Under the pieces are notes generated by a model. The model saw nothing but the letters and a program-made list of their open reading frames with translations. It ran no database searches and had not been told where the DNA came from. DNA of 64,000 nucleotides, taken from an uncultured Fluviicola sp. (GTDB taxonomy: Bacteria; Bacteroidota; Bacteroidia; Flavobacteriales_D; Crocinitomicaceae). How positions within the stretch are numbered: position 1 is the stretch's first letter; the number at the start of each line of letters is the position of its first letter. The position numbers were made by a program, and so were the translations under genes. Positions 34,801-43,774 of this stretch are shown here, one piece after another. The stretch lies in NCBI RefSeq assembly GCF_902168135.1, contig NZ_CABHOL010000033.1, positions 1-64,000 of the forward strand, given 5' to 3'.

Positions 34801-36079
34801 ACCAGTTCAATGCAATTTTACAGGACAGAACAATACTGTAGTTTCACCGCAATTTACAGATGCTAATTACTTTATTGCCAGTTATGATACATTGGGAGCT
34901 ATTCGTAGTATTAGTAAAAACGGACCTGATTTCTTTAATATGGACATAGCTGATCATCCTAAACTCCTAAAACTACCTGACAACTTTTTTCTTCATACTA
35001 AAAGCAGCTACTTCTATCCTAACTTTAACGCATCCGATTGGGGTTTTACGCTTACCTCTACCGGAAGTGAGGATGGGATACAAACAAAGTTTAATCTTCA
35101 AGAGGGAATTACTTATCTACCCCATTATTTGGTTCAGACTTATGATACCATTTGTTATGCATCTTCCTACACTTTTGGAGATGGACATACCGAAACTGGG
35201 TTAACTTCAACCTTTCAATACCAGTACCAACTGGTTACATCCACTGGTTTGGATAGTATTATTAAATATCAAATCATAGTAAATCCGATTCCCATCCATT
35301 ATGAAACGGTAGAAGTTTGTTCAGGCTCAGATTATGAAATTCCAAATGATACGATTTTCAATAACATACAAACCGATTTTGTTTATGATCAGTTGATTTC
35401 CTCCCAAAATGCCTGTGATAGTATTTGGAGGCGACAATTTAATGTGCTTCCTTTAACCGTTTCAGCACATTCTATAACAGCTTGCCAGGGAAATGACATA
35501 ACACTGGATAATGGAAATATCATAACCAGCATCCAACAAGATACTTTAGTCGAACTGGTATTTCAAAGTTTCAATGGTTGTGACAGTATTGTTACTATAA
35601 ATATTCATACGATCATTACTGATAATCAAATCACTCAAAATGGAAACTCATTAGTTGCTTCCAATCCTAATTACCTGTATCAATGGGTTAATTGTACTGA
35701 TTTCTCAAATCTTCTTAACGGACAGTCATTCATCTACACACCTACCGTCAGTGGGAACTATGCAGTTATCTTAAACAATAATGGATGTATCGATACTTCG
35801 ACTTGTTTTTCCTATACAAATCTATCTGTTAAGGAATCTGATCTGTTCGTTTCCATACATCCCAACCCAACAAGTAGTAAAACGCTAATTAGTTTTGGAC
35901 ATACTATCGGAGACGTAAATATCATTGTTCATTCAAACGATGGTAGAAAAATCCTAGAATCATCAATACAAGGCGTTGATGAATATCAATTGGATCTTTC
36001 TCCTTTTGAAAAAGGAACTTACTTTATTCGAATTTCTGCTGAGAATAAAAATTCGGAGTTTGTAATTGTAAAAAACTAA
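31868..36079 (+). CDS. Large secreted T9SS type A cargo with propeller and PKD-like domains
   Basis: The 1403-residue product has a signal peptide (to about 18, SYCA). Residues about 20-320 have YCF48/propeller-like repeats (ISFLGTTGIITGKKGVYIST, KIFIGTSSGIYRSYNN, LFACGKNGTILYTTDQGG). A PKD-like domain follows (about 325-400, SASGTHEIKLLISNGSYSKT), then SBBP-like segments (about 590-1070, GYVAKYNNFGILKWIIKAPN, EYLVKTDSLGRFLWSITG). The last 80 residues (HPNPTSSKTLISF ... FEKGTYFIRIS ... FVIVKN) are a type A sorting tail. Codon usage is more AT-rich than neighbours, suggesting different evolutionary pressure or later acquisition. Surface location is inferred; the ligand is unknown. Confidence 0.9.
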   Translation: MRFFLLVISFSFISQSYCAWINVNSGINDELTSISFLGTTGIITGKKGVYISTNGGTTAGSWVRAQSYIGANDSLLYNHSQFYGSIRCYAAVNKFFFCGEDTVTHTAVVFEYNITNNKIGVLYTGPLNSKFNDLSQNGNVVYVVGNNGLIVSFNQISLVFDIVNTGLNLDLNSISIANNYVVIGSSNTIIRGLINSTFPNMISFSQDSYQNRRIRDVLYITSVNNMYAVGKNILHRIANTVTEPHQYYADSLDANTITNYSGKIFIGTSSGIYRSYNNTEILEFQPATSGYHILGIQLSGTTLFACGKNGTILYTTDQGGNPEPYAQIDFNGGCLNTPLTIVSTKGTVSSCTNFVNSAPVNSNCSNYTHTFSASGTHEIKLLISNGSYSKTITKQVSIVPTPQINLLTEGIDTILCKQEVLDFTIFTAENNVFYSLYKSGNNAYFGSSMTGNGSDLNFQTNLLSQAGNYYLRATSSLADCSANFTQVISISVEKPVSKIYYDVINAETNEDVRFYEHSSEAITFEWHFTNSPTLSTSTLANPTNSFMGIGSSQVTLISGTINNCFDSITIRGPFIYQPYSDDTSWVMINKKTAPASIPQSYENDIMDAIKVHNGVLLRGEYENRILMSRIGDSCILNGTGGYVAKYNNFGILKWIIKAPNNSGFEPVWRVRSLAEDSHGNFYIAGAGSNGFLIDNTGDTIVGDREYLVKTDSLGRFLWSITGNPSTSSSCYFGEISCDKDDNPYLVSLSSGNQAIPLYFNETTVSGTLQTNQLCGFCNSTYTVLKYDPNGGFINSFGIESNVGSGNVDPHLEFDNDNNLFVWGSYSSYMSIHSPISPNDTFNFPHDFVNPFSQMYAVKFNASGIFQWKIRSSYIPSPSVPNSQTQAFDALVDHSGNLYLTGSNNFNSALPQYPFIIVNSDMTTTHFYGGRYFLTKINSNGICEWINGNTSSYYGYGFSILQDADSIYVLGSVREQSGLPVQCNFTGQNNTVVSPQFTDANYFIASYDTLGAIRSISKNGPDFFNMDIADHPKLLKLPDNFFLHTKSSYFYPNFNASDWGFTLTSTGSEDGIQTKFNLQEGITYLPHYLVQTYDTICYASSYTFGDGHTETGLTSTFQYQYQLVTSTGLDSIIKYQIIVNPIPIHYETVEVCSGSDYEIPNDTIFNNIQTDFVYDQLISSQNACDSIWRRQFNVLPLTVSAHSITACQGNDITLDNGNIITSIQQDTLVELVFQSFNGCDSIVTINIHTIITDNQITQNGNSLVASNPNYLYQWVNCTDFSNLLNGQSFIYTPTVSGNYAVILNNNGCIDTSTCFSYTNLSVKESDLFVSIHPNPTSSKTLISFGHTIGDVNIIVHSNDGRKILESSIQGVDEYQLDLSPFEKGTYFIRISAENKNSEFVIVKN

Positions 36080-36094
36080 GAAAAGAGACATGAT

Positions 36095-37201
36095 ATGGGG
36101 CGATTGATCAAAAATTTGACTGAATTAACACTCAATCGTCCGGAACCGGTAACGGAGAATATTCCGGTACTGGAATATTCGAAGAACATTGATCCGAAAT
36201 ATGCCGTGGAAGCTTTGCTGGAAGGAAACTATGTGTTGGTGGCTGATCAGTTCAGCAGCGGAATTGCCGTTTTAGATGAATTGAAGAAGAAGCTGTCGAA
36301 AAATAAGACCGATGATTCTTTTCAATCCCAGCGCAGTTACCGGGATACTTTTCGGAAGGTAAATCAGTTATTGTTGATTGAAATTTCTGACCACAAACTG
36401 CATGTGCGAAAAGCCCCGGAAATCGGCTGGATCAAGATCCTGTACCCGGAACTTCCTGATTTTTTCCTTCCGTTTACAGACGTACAGGGATTAAACAGCT
36501 CCTGGCAGTGGTACGAAAAAGGAATCCGCATTCCCGGGCTGAAAGAAACTCTTCACCCATTTTACGGAACATATTTCCCTACCCGCTTCGAGCACATTGA
36601 CTTGTTTGTTGCTTATCTCAAAGCTTATTCAGGTAAAAAAGACCGTGCATTTGATATCGGGATCGGAAGTGGTATTTTAAGTAAGCTATTCCATCAGTTT
36701 GGTTTTAAAGAGGTTAATGCTTCAGATATTAATCCGAATGCACTGATTGGAGCCCTTTTTCAGAATGAAAATGAGAAACAGAATGATAAAAATTCTCCCC
36801 CATCTCATTCTACCACTCTCTATTACGGGGATTTATTTGCCGGTTCGGAAGTTCAATCGGACGTAGTTGTATTTAATCCTCCCTGGATTCCTTTACCAAA
36901 AGAAGTTTCCGGAATTGACCTCGCTATTTACTACGACAAGGAATTGTTTCCGCGGTTTTTCGAAGAAGCTCACAAACATCTTAACCCGGAAGAACAGGTG
37001 GTTATCCTGTTTTCCAATTTAGCCGGATTGATGTATCCCAACTTCGTTCACCCGATTGAGGCCGAATTGAAAACCGGAAAACGCTTTGAATTGGTCCGTA
37101 AAACGACCAAGAAAGTCGCGGCTGCTTCGTCTAAAACAAAACGCAAAGCTGTTTGGCGGGCGGAGGAATTGGTGGAGTGCTGGGTTTTGAAAATTAAATA
37201 A
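36095..37201 (+). CDS. Class I SAM-dependent methyltransferase (HemK/RsmC-like NPPW type)
   Basis: Residues about 1-165 form an N-terminal substrate domain; the C-terminal Rossmann part has FDIGIGSGILSKLFHQFG (SAM motif I), ASDINPNAL (motif II acidic), and VVFNPPWIPLP, an NPPY/NPPW catalytic motif typical of N-methyltransferases acting on Gln, Asn, adenine or guanine amino groups. The 368-residue length and domain order resemble methyltransferases of the PrmC/RsmC/RlmG sort. The substrate cannot be decided here. Confidence 0.85.
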   Translation: MGRLIKNLTELTLNRPEPVTENIPVLEYSKNIDPKYAVEALLEGNYVLVADQFSSGIAVLDELKKKLSKNKTDDSFQSQRSYRDTFRKVNQLLLIEISDHKLHVRKAPEIGWIKILYPELPDFFLPFTDVQGLNSSWQWYEKGIRIPGLKETLHPFYGTYFPTRFEHIDLFVAYLKAYSGKKDRAFDIGIGSGILSKLFHQFGFKEVNASDINPNALIGALFQNENEKQNDKNSPPSHSTTLYYGDLFAGSEVQSDVVVFNPPWIPLPKEVSGIDLAIYYDKELFPRFFEEAHKHLNPEEQVVILFSNLAGLMYPNFVHPIEAELKTGKRFELVRKTTKKVAAASSKTKRKAVWRAEELVECWVLKIK

Positions 37202-37278
37202 TCCTTGTAGGGGTGAAATTTTTTTTCGTCCCTACAAACAAATAAACCCACAATTGGGAATTCGTAATTGGGAATTCG

Positions 37279-37286
37279 TAATTTTG
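37279..37286 (+). promoter_or_regulatory. -7 box (TAATTTTG) 4 bases before the YcxB-like ATG
   Basis: It matches TAnnTTTG and lies right after a duplicated GGGAATTCGTAATT unit. If used, transcription would start at or next to the ATG (leaderless or nearly so). Confidence 0.5.
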
Positions 37287-37290
37287 AAAG

Positions 37291-37776
37291 ATGCAGATCA
37301 AAACAACACTTACACAAAACCAATTCGCCAAATTAACCGGGATTTTACTGTTGAAACGCTTACAGGTGCTCTTCCTGATTTTAGCAGTTATTGCTTTAAT
37401 CATCGGGGCTTTGATCGCTATTATCTTTTTCCGCAACAAAGATGCCTACATACTCGTTTTTGTGGCTGTTGTATTTCTTGGTTTATTTGCATTCAGCATT
37501 TTCAATAACGCAAAACGCCATTACCAGAACAATCCGCGCATCCGCCAGGAAACCACTTACGAGTTTTCGGATAAAGGTGTTTCCATCTCCAAAGAAGGAT
37601 ATGCCTCCACCATCAAATGGAACGAAATTATTCGCATCCGCAAAAAAGCCGGACTGATCCTGATCTGGCAGAATAAATTGATTGCAAATGTCATTGCGGT
37701 AAAGGATGTAAGTACCGAACAGCTGAACGAAATGAAATCACTTATCGCAAGGAAAAACATTCCGTCGAACCTCTGA
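37291..37776 (+). CDS. YcxB-like membrane protein
   Basis: Two adjacent hydrophobic segments (about 27-50 and 55-75) form a hairpin anchor, followed by a cytoplasmic domain with YEFSDKGVSISKEGYASTIKWNEIIRIRKKAGLILIW, the YcxB/PH-like pattern. The function of the family is unknown. It converges with the TonB-barrel gene with one base between stop codons. Confidence 0.8.
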   Translation: MQIKTTLTQNQFAKLTGILLLKRLQVLFLILAVIALIIGALIAIIFFRNKDAYILVFVAVVFLGLFAFSIFNNAKRHYQNNPRIRQETTYEFSDKGVSISKEGYASTIKWNEIIRIRKKAGLILIWQNKLIANVIAVKDVSTEQLNEMKSLIARKNIPSNL

Positions 37777-37777
37777 T

Positions 37778-40198
37778 CTATCCTCCTCCGGTATTCACGC
37801 GGCCTTTCAGGTCATCGGCTCCTGTTCCTCTTCTTCGGCTTCCCGCCACACTTGTTTTCCCGAATTTGTAGGTAAAACTCAAGGTCGCCACGCGTGTATC
37901 CCGTTTTACGTCAAAATACTCTTTGTAATTCGTAAATGCCACATTTGCACGGATGTAATTGGTGTAGAAGATATCTGTCCAGGCAAATTTGATCACTCCG
38001 CGGCTTTGCATAATTTTCTTCTGAACCCCGATTCCGGTATGCCATATCTCCTTGATATGATCAAAGGCATAAATTTCAGGCGTGTGGTACGAAGCATTCC
38101 ACTCAATCGACCAGTCTTTTTTCAGTGTGAAAGTATTTACCGTACTTAAGATCAATACTCCGGAGCCCCTGTTTTGAAGGTTCGTTTGTGCTACATTCCC
38201 GGAATAAAGAGCAATATACGCATTGATATTATTGACACTGTTCCACCATTTCGTCACCTGTACCGGTGCAGAAATATTGGCATAAATCAGATCTGCCCGC
38301 TTGAGATTGATGTTTGTTTGGACGGTCACATTCTGGTTTTGGGTCAATGGAGCAATCACTTCGGTAATATTGTCTTTGGTGGTTGCAATCCCGGCGTTTA
38401 CAAACAGAACATTCTTAAAGGAATAACCCAGCTCAAAGGTATATGTTGTTTGCGGACGTAAGTATGGATTCCCTTCTCTGTAGGTAGACGGATCCAGGTA
38501 GAATTTGAACGGGTTCAGCTGGTCATAGCTCGGACGGTCAATTCTCCGGTTCATGGTCCATTCAAAATGATGTTTTTCAGACGGATTGAACCCGAGGTAA
38601 GCTGTCGGGAACAATTGGAAATAACCCGTATCCGAAACCGAATTTGTCATCCGTTGCGTTCCTTTCACATGTGTATATTCTCCGCGGGCTCCCAATTGAA
38701 AGGACCACTTTTTGCCTTCATAATTCCAGGTCAGGTATCCCGCACCAATCGTTTCCCGGTAGATATAATGATTGCTTTTGGTAGTGTCATAAACCGGAAT
38801 TCCGGTGCTTCGGTCAAAAAATTCCAGGTTATTATCAGCAATTACATAACTGGATTTAACTCCCGCATCCAGGAAGTTCTTCGCATTTAAGACCTGATGC
38901 AGGTCCATTTTTGCCGCATGTATAGCCAGATTTCCTTTCAAATCCCCTGTCAGGATATACGGGTTTTGGATAGCTGTTCCGCTGATATCATAATAGCCTG
39001 CATTAAATCGTTGATTGTTCTGATTTTGGTAAGCGGCATAATCCAGGTCGGCTGTGATTTCAGAACCGGCTGAGTCCAGGACGTGTTTGTAATTTAAATT
39101 GGCGGAGCCATTGAACCATTTCTCTTCTCTGTCATTGGTAGTTACAAAACGGGAAGCTATTACATCCTGCTGTATTTGAACATCCGACCGGTTAATCCCG
39201 TCAATTGTAAAGGCATTGCTCATTCCGTTTGCCACAAAACTAAGTGCATTTTTCCGGTTCAGCTGAAAATCCATCCCGAAACGGGCGCTGTGATTGGAAA
39301 CCGGGAATTTTAAATTGTTGTCCTGGATGTAAGCTCCCTTAAAAGTATCCTGCTGGTAAAAACGGCGCTCCAATACCAGGTGATTGAATCCTTTTCGATA
39401 AGCATAATTATAAGATCCGAAAACATTTACCTTCTTATTGCGATGATTCAGGGAGATTCCGGCTCCGGCTTTCGGATAAATTCCCTGTCCGTAGCTAACC
39501 GTTGCGGTTCCGTTTGTTCCCAAACGCGTATCTTTCTTTAAACGGATATTAATAATGGCAGACCCCGCAGCATCGTACTTTGCAGAAGGATTACTGATCA
39601 ATTCGATCTTGTCAATTGCAGAAGAAGGAATTCCGCGCAGGTAATTGGCCAGGTCAGTTCCCGACATCGGCTGTGCTTTTCCGTCAATCTGGACGATAAT
39701 CCCGCTCTTTCCGTTCAAACTGATATTATCTGTCGAACTAACACTTACTCCGGGAGATTTCTCCAATACTTCAAATGCGGAAGAACCTGTAGCACTGAGA
39801 GACTGCTCCACATTCAGGACCATCATTCCTGGTTTTCGCTCAATCATTGGTTTCGTTGCAGAAACAGTTACTTCCCCCATTTCCTTCGTCCTGTTTTGGA
39901 ATGACAGATTTAAATCCGACGTTTCCGAAAAAGGAAGTACAGCTGTTTTAAATTCGGTAAAATTGTCATGGGTTGCCCGGATAAAAACTGCATCAACCGG
40001 GAGCACATCTGCTTCAAAGTGTCCGTCTTTCTCGGAAACAGCCATAGACAAAAGCGTTGAATCGGTGGAATAAATGAACAATAACGCATCCGCCACACCT
40101 TCATTCTTCGGATCGGAAATACGACCTTTTATCCAGACTTTTTCCTGCGAAAAAGATTGAACGGAAACGAGCAAACAAATGAGTAGTCCTGTTTTCAT
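37778..40198 (-). CDS. TonB-dependent-receptor-like outer-membrane beta-barrel protein
   Basis: I start at ATG 40196-40198 (MKTGLLICLLVSVQSFSQ), a clean signal peptide. Residues about 22-100 form a carboxypeptidase-regulatory-like domain, then a plug-like domain with LEKSPGVSVSSTDNISLNGK and the conserved GIPSSAIDKIELISNPSAKYDAAGSAI, then a barrel to the end. The tail GSRRRGTGADDLKGRV is typical of the outer-membrane beta-barrel family (PF14905-like). There is no SusD partner beside it, so it is probably not a polysaccharide-utilisation SusC. The substrate is unknown. Confidence 0.88.
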   Translation of the reverse strand: MKTGLLICLLVSVQSFSQEKVWIKGRISDPKNEGVADALLFIYSTDSTLLSMAVSEKDGHFEADVLPVDAVFIRATHDNFTEFKTAVLPFSETSDLNLSFQNRTKEMGEVTVSATKPMIERKPGMMVLNVEQSLSATGSSAFEVLEKSPGVSVSSTDNISLNGKSGIIVQIDGKAQPMSGTDLANYLRGIPSSAIDKIELISNPSAKYDAAGSAIINIRLKKDTRLGTNGTATVSYGQGIYPKAGAGISLNHRNKKVNVFGSYNYAYRKGFNHLVLERRFYQQDTFKGAYIQDNNLKFPVSNHSARFGMDFQLNRKNALSFVANGMSNAFTIDGINRSDVQIQQDVIASRFVTTNDREEKWFNGSANLNYKHVLDSAGSEITADLDYAAYQNQNNQRFNAGYYDISGTAIQNPYILTGDLKGNLAIHAAKMDLHQVLNAKNFLDAGVKSSYVIADNNLEFFDRSTGIPVYDTTKSNHYIYRETIGAGYLTWNYEGKKWSFQLGARGEYTHVKGTQRMTNSVSDTGYFQLFPTAYLGFNPSEKHHFEWTMNRRIDRPSYDQLNPFKFYLDPSTYREGNPYLRPQTTYTFELGYSFKNVLFVNAGIATTKDNITEVIAPLTQNQNVTVQTNINLKRADLIYANISAPVQVTKWWNSVNNINAYIALYSGNVAQTNLQNRGSGVLILSTVNTFTLKKDWSIEWNASYHTPEIYAFDHIKEIWHTGIGVQKKIMQSRGVIKFAWTDIFYTNYIRANVAFTNYKEYFDVKRDTRVATLSFTYKFGKTSVAGSRRRGTGADDLKGRVNTGGG

Positions 40199-40304
40199 GG
40201 GATCAATTTTAAACAAAGATCTTTTTTAATTGACTTATCAATTATTAGTTTGTGATCAGTTGTTTTTAGGGATTGCTGAACGGTTAAGAATGATGTACAA
40301 AGGG

Positions 40305-40368
40305 TTGACTTCGACTCCGCTCAGTCACCCATTGATAATACTAAGAACATTGAGCGAAGTCGAAATGT
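40305..40368. repeat. TTCGACT/AGTCGAA inverted repeat
   Basis: Left arm TTGACTTCGACTCCGCTCAG and right arm ATTGAGCGAAGTCGAAATG surround about 17 bases including ATTGATAATAC. It lies in the 260-base gap between the divergent TonB-barrel and EamA genes. Similar repeats are widespread in flavobacterial genomes. Confidence 0.8.
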
Positions 40369-40458
40369 GAACTTTATTTCATTCACTATATCGCTTTAGC
40401 AATTTCCGGGAGTTTCACGGCTTGAAAAAAGGAGTAATTTTAGGCTTCAAACGGAATT

Positions 40459-41340
40459 ATGAGCAAACTGAAGGGAGTTATTTTAGTAGGGGTCGGAGCT
40501 GCAAGCTATGGAATTCTTGCCACGATCGTCAAATTTGCTAATAACTCGGGAGCTCATACCAGCGCGCTGACTTTTTACCAGGCCCTGGTCGGAGTTGTTT
40601 CTCTTTTTGTTTTGATGACCCTCCAATACCGGAAGCAGCCTGAATTACCCAAACCCAAACCGAAATCCAAAATAAAGCTCCTGCTGTTCGGGATTTCAAT
40701 GGGATTGACCAGTTGTCTTTATTACATTTCCATCCGATACGTTTCGGTTTCCATCGGTATCATCCTATTGATGCAATCCATTTGGATGAGCGTTGTCTGG
40801 GAAATGATCCAGCAGAAGAAAATAGCTCATTGGAGTAAGCTTGCCGGAAGTTTGGTTGTCCTGATCGGAACCGTGTTTGCTACGAACCTGATCCAGCAGG
40901 ATGTTAAACTTTCATTGATCGGTTTATTGTACGGTCTGGCGGCGGCTTTGTCTTATACGATCAGTCTGCATGCTTCGAACCATGTGGAAAAACAAATACC
41001 GAGTCTCACACGCAGTTTTTACCTTGTAACGGGTGGTTTCCTCACGGTGGTGGCTTTCTGGAACGTGCAAATTCCACCACACCTGGATTGGATGATCTTC
41101 CTGAAATTCGGATTGGTTCTTGGATTATTCGGAACGGTTATCCCTCCCATTTTGTTCACGCGCGGCATTCCACTGATCGGATTGGGAATAGCAGGAATAC
41201 TAATCGCACTGGAAATACCGGTTTCAATCCTTTCTGCTCACCTGGTACTGAAAGAGCATATTTCGCTCATGCAATGGTTCGGAGTAGTGCTAATTGTAGC
41301 TACTGTTGTCTTTATGAATACAAGGAAAAGAACCCACTAA
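40459..41340 (+). CDS. EamA/DMT-superfamily transporter
   Basis: The 293-residue integral membrane protein has ten predicted helices in two EamA repeats (first beginning GVILVGVGAASYGILATIVKF, second around LIGLLYGLAAALSYTISLHA). The C-terminal VVLIVATVVFMNTRKR is typical. These are drug/metabolite or amino-acid exporters; the substrate is unknown. Confidence 0.88.
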   Translation: MSKLKGVILVGVGAASYGILATIVKFANNSGAHTSALTFYQALVGVVSLFVLMTLQYRKQPELPKPKPKSKIKLLLFGISMGLTSCLYYISIRYVSVSIGIILLMQSIWMSVVWEMIQQKKIAHWSKLAGSLVVLIGTVFATNLIQQDVKLSLIGLLYGLAAALSYTISLHASNHVEKQIPSLTRSFYLVTGGFLTVVAFWNVQIPPHLDWMIFLKFGLVLGLFGTVIPPILFTRGIPLIGLGIAGILIALEIPVSILSAHLVLKEHISLMQWFGVVLIVATVVFMNTRKRTH

Positions 41341-41404
41341 TGTTCCCTATTAATTTACCGCAGATTTTGATGGCGCCTAATGCTTACACTGTAGCTCTTG
41401 CCTT

Positions 41405-41520
41405 TGTGTAGCCACTGTGCATTCGCTGACCGCATGTCGCCAAAGCTTTAGCGGCGGCACAAGCTACAGCATAAGCGTTTCGGCAGATCAAGGTCAGCAT
41501 AGGCGCACCGGTCGCCATTT
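41405..41520 (-). repeat. GC-rich dispersed repeat, copy B (inverted relative to copy A)
   Basis: Bases 41422-41464 are the exact reverse complement of 21780-21822; similarity continues as AACGCTTA and TAGCTT words. A CGCAG-type stretch (TGCGCTCTTCTGCGTCCTCT, about 41600-41620) follows. No gene is seen in 41341-41634. Confidence 0.9.
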
Positions 41521-41634
41521 TAGTATTTTACCCAACATTTTGAAAAGTATAGATCACATTAAAGAATGTATTAACTAATCTAATTTTTACTTAATATATT
41601 CTGCGCTCTTCTGCGTCCTCTGCGGGAAATATAA

Positions 41635-41838
41635 TCAGTCTTCCAAGCCGCAGAGTCTTAACCCTAATTTCTCGGCTTCAGAAACGGTCGTTTTTTTTAC
41701 TTCGTGTTTACAGTTATTGAGTCCGCGGCAATCTCTTTTATAATGAAAAGCTACGGAATTTGGAGAATCACAAACATATACCGTTCCGTCTCCTGTGGAG
41801 AAACAGCACGCAAGAGCAAAGGCTAAAATGAATTTCAT
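41635..41838 (-). CDS. Small secreted cysteine-containing protein
   Basis: The 67-residue product has a signal peptide ending at about residue 18, then VYVCDSPNSVAFHYKRDCRGLNNCKHEVKKTTVSEAEKLGLRLC. The spacing with a C-R-G-L-x-x-C core and SEA-x-x-x-G-x-x-x-C end matches a small family common in Bacteroidota, often attached to larger proteins. It probably forms disulphides in the periplasm; the function is unknown. Confidence 0.75.
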   Translation of the reverse strand: MKFILAFALACCFSTGDGTVYVCDSPNSVAFHYKRDCRGLNNCKHEVKKTTVSEAEKLGLRLCGLED

Positions 41839-41950
41839 GTGAACAGTTTGGTTTCGTTAAAACAGTTTAATCAATTATCGGGCGAATATACTCAATTCGC
41901 TTATTATCAATCCTTTTTTTCGTTATTTTAGAAAAACCAAACTCAATCAG

Positions 41951-43054
41951 ATGCGTTACACCCTCACTTTTTTACTACTTTCCTGTTATACATACGTCTT
42001 TTCATGTTACAACGAATTTTATGCTTTGGATGCCAAAGGCCGGTTCCACCAGGTAGAAGTCGGTGCCATTCGTTTTCAAACCAATTTCGATCTTCGGCGT
42101 GTTGAAAATCAGCTTGCAAAACTGGGAAAGAAGCTTCAGTCAAAAGCAGATTTCAAGGTATTATCCGATTATGGTTTATACCTCGTAAGAGGCGGAAAAG
42201 TTAAAGAAGCATTGATTCTTTTTGAGGCATTGGCAAAAGCTTATCCGAATGAGTACAGTATTATTTCCAACCTCGGTACTACTTATGAATTAAGCGGAAA
42301 CAATGTAAAAGCACTTGAATATATCCGAAAAGGATTGAAATTGAACCCGGATTCTCATGACGGAAGCGAATGGATCCATGTGAAGCTGCTGCTTGCCAAA
42401 ATTGCACTTGAAAAAGATCCTCACTACTTTGAAAAAAACACCATATTAAAACTAACTCCAAAACAAGAAGCATCAGAGGCTATCCGCAAACAGCTTTTTA
42501 CACAGTTACGGGAACGCTTTCCATTCTGTAAAGGCCCCGATCCTGTCATGGCAGATCTGCTAATCGATTTGGGGGATTGCTATACAGCCAGCATATCCTT
42601 TGAACACGCCAATGGATTGTATCAAATTGCGAAACTTTACTACCAATCCGAGAGAACGGATATTGAAGAAAAAATCAAACAAGTCCGCAAGCTCCGTTCA
42701 AAATATGCACACCTTCAACCTGAACCGCACCAGGTTATGGATGGTTCGGACGTGGGGAAAATAACCGGGGTTCCTTATGAATCCTATTTGAAAAACCCCA
42801 ATGCAGACAACTATTTGGTAAACTGGTCAAAGATCGAAACAGACCCCAAGAAATTACTCGCGTTTATACATTTAAAACTTGTCGAAGAGCCAGTTCAATC
42901 GGAGCAGATCAAACCCGCCCCGAAAAAGCCGGAAACCAAAAAAGTAATTCAACCAACCAAAACAAGTAACTCCCCTGTGCTTTGGATGGGTTTGGTAATA
43001 GTTGTTTTCATCCTTTCAATTTTCACTTATTTCAAGGCAAGGAAGAGAAAGTGA
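41951..43054 (+). CDS. TPR protein with signal peptide and C-terminal membrane anchor
   Basis: The 367-residue product has an N-terminal signal (MRYTLTFLLLSCYTYVFSCY). TPR units at about 65-140 include EALILFEALAKAYPNEYSIISNLGTTYELSGNNVKALEYIRKGLKLNPD. A basic linker (KPAPKKPETKK) precedes a C-terminal helix (VLWMGLVIVVFILSIFTYF) and RKRK. It is a periplasmic-facing scaffold; partners are unknown. Confidence 0.82.
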   Translation: MRYTLTFLLLSCYTYVFSCYNEFYALDAKGRFHQVEVGAIRFQTNFDLRRVENQLAKLGKKLQSKADFKVLSDYGLYLVRGGKVKEALILFEALAKAYPNEYSIISNLGTTYELSGNNVKALEYIRKGLKLNPDSHDGSEWIHVKLLLAKIALEKDPHYFEKNTILKLTPKQEASEAIRKQLFTQLRERFPFCKGPDPVMADLLIDLGDCYTASISFEHANGLYQIAKLYYQSERTDIEEKIKQVRKLRSKYAHLQPEPHQVMDGSDVGKITGVPYESYLKNPNADNYLVNWSKIETDPKKLLAFIHLKLVEEPVQSEQIKPAPKKPETKKVIQPTKTSNSPVLWMGLVIVVFILSIFTYFKARKRK

Positions 43055-43069
43055 TCGGGCGAATTTCAC

Positions 43070-43077
43070 TAACTTTG
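43070..43077 (+). promoter_or_regulatory. -7 box (TAACTTTG) 4 bases before trmD
   Basis: TAACTTTG-CACT-ATG. Bacteroidota transcription would begin at or beside the start codon, implying a leaderless transcript. No -33 TTG is found at the usual spacing. Confidence 0.5.
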
Positions 43078-43081
43078 CACT

Positions 43082-43774
43082 ATGCGATTCGATATACTCA
43101 CCATTCTTCCGGAACTTTTGGAAGGCCCTTTCCATGTTTCGATGATGAAACGCGCGCAGGAACGCGGACTTTTGGAAATTCACATTCACAATATCCGCGA
43201 CTATTCAACAGATAAGCACAAGAACGTGGATGATTATCAATACGGCGGCGGTGCAGGAATGGTGATGGCCATTGAGCCCATCGCACGACTAATTGAAAAA
43301 CTCCAATCGGAACGCAGCTACGATGAGATCATTTACATGACTCCTGATGGCGAATTATTGGAGCAAAGACACAGTAATTCATGGAGCTTAAAAGAGAATA
43401 TCATGATCCTTTGCGGGCATTACAAAGGGGTTGATGAACGCATCCGCGAACATTACATTACCAAAGAAATTTCAATCGGATCTTACGTTTTGACAGGCGG
43501 CGAATTGGCGGCGGCAGTTTTGGTAGACAGTATCGGAAGGTTAATCCCCGGCGTTATGAACGATGAGACTTCTGCATTAACGGATAGTTTCCAGGATGAT
43601 CTGCTTTCTCCCCCGGTTTATACGCGTCCGCCGGAGTTTAACGGATGGAAAGTCCCCGAAGTGTTATTATCCGGGGACTTTGGTAAAATCGAGCAGTGGA
43701 GAGAACAGCAGGCTATCGAGCGAACCCGAACCCGAAGACCTGATATCTATAAAAAATTCACAGGAGAAGAATAA
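43082..43774 (+). CDS. trmD: tRNA (guanine-N1)-methyltransferase
   Basis: It methylates G37 of tRNAs to prevent +1 frameshifting, using a trefoil-knot SPOUT fold. The motifs are present: [14 protein letters not shown] at the start, [24 protein letters not shown], and the knot region [16 protein letters not shown] with [10 protein letters not shown]. The C-terminal [25 protein letters not shown] is the tRNA-binding part. At 230 residues it is full length. It stands apart from ribosomal genes here and converges directly on the DUF1275 gene with no bases between stop codons. Confidence 0.97.
   Translation: MRFDILTILPELLEGPFHVSMMKRAQERGLLEIHIHNIRDYSTDKHKNVDDYQYGGGAGMVMAIEPIARLIEKLQSERSYDEIIYMTPDGELLEQRHSNSWSLKENIMILCGHYKGVDERIREHYITKEISIGSYVLTGGELAAAVLVDSIGRLIPGVMNDETSALTDSFQDDLLSPPVYTRPPEFNGWKVPEVLLSGDFGKIEQWREQQAIERTRTRRPDIYKKFTGEE

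Noticed and set aside
31868-36079. Possible toxin or polymorphic effector
   Set aside because: No toxin domain and no immunity gene; the C-terminus is a T9SS sorting domain.
40305-40368. Inverted repeat considered as insertion-sequence ends
   Set aside because: The arms are about 17 bases apart with no transposase between them; it fits a dispersed REP-like repeat.
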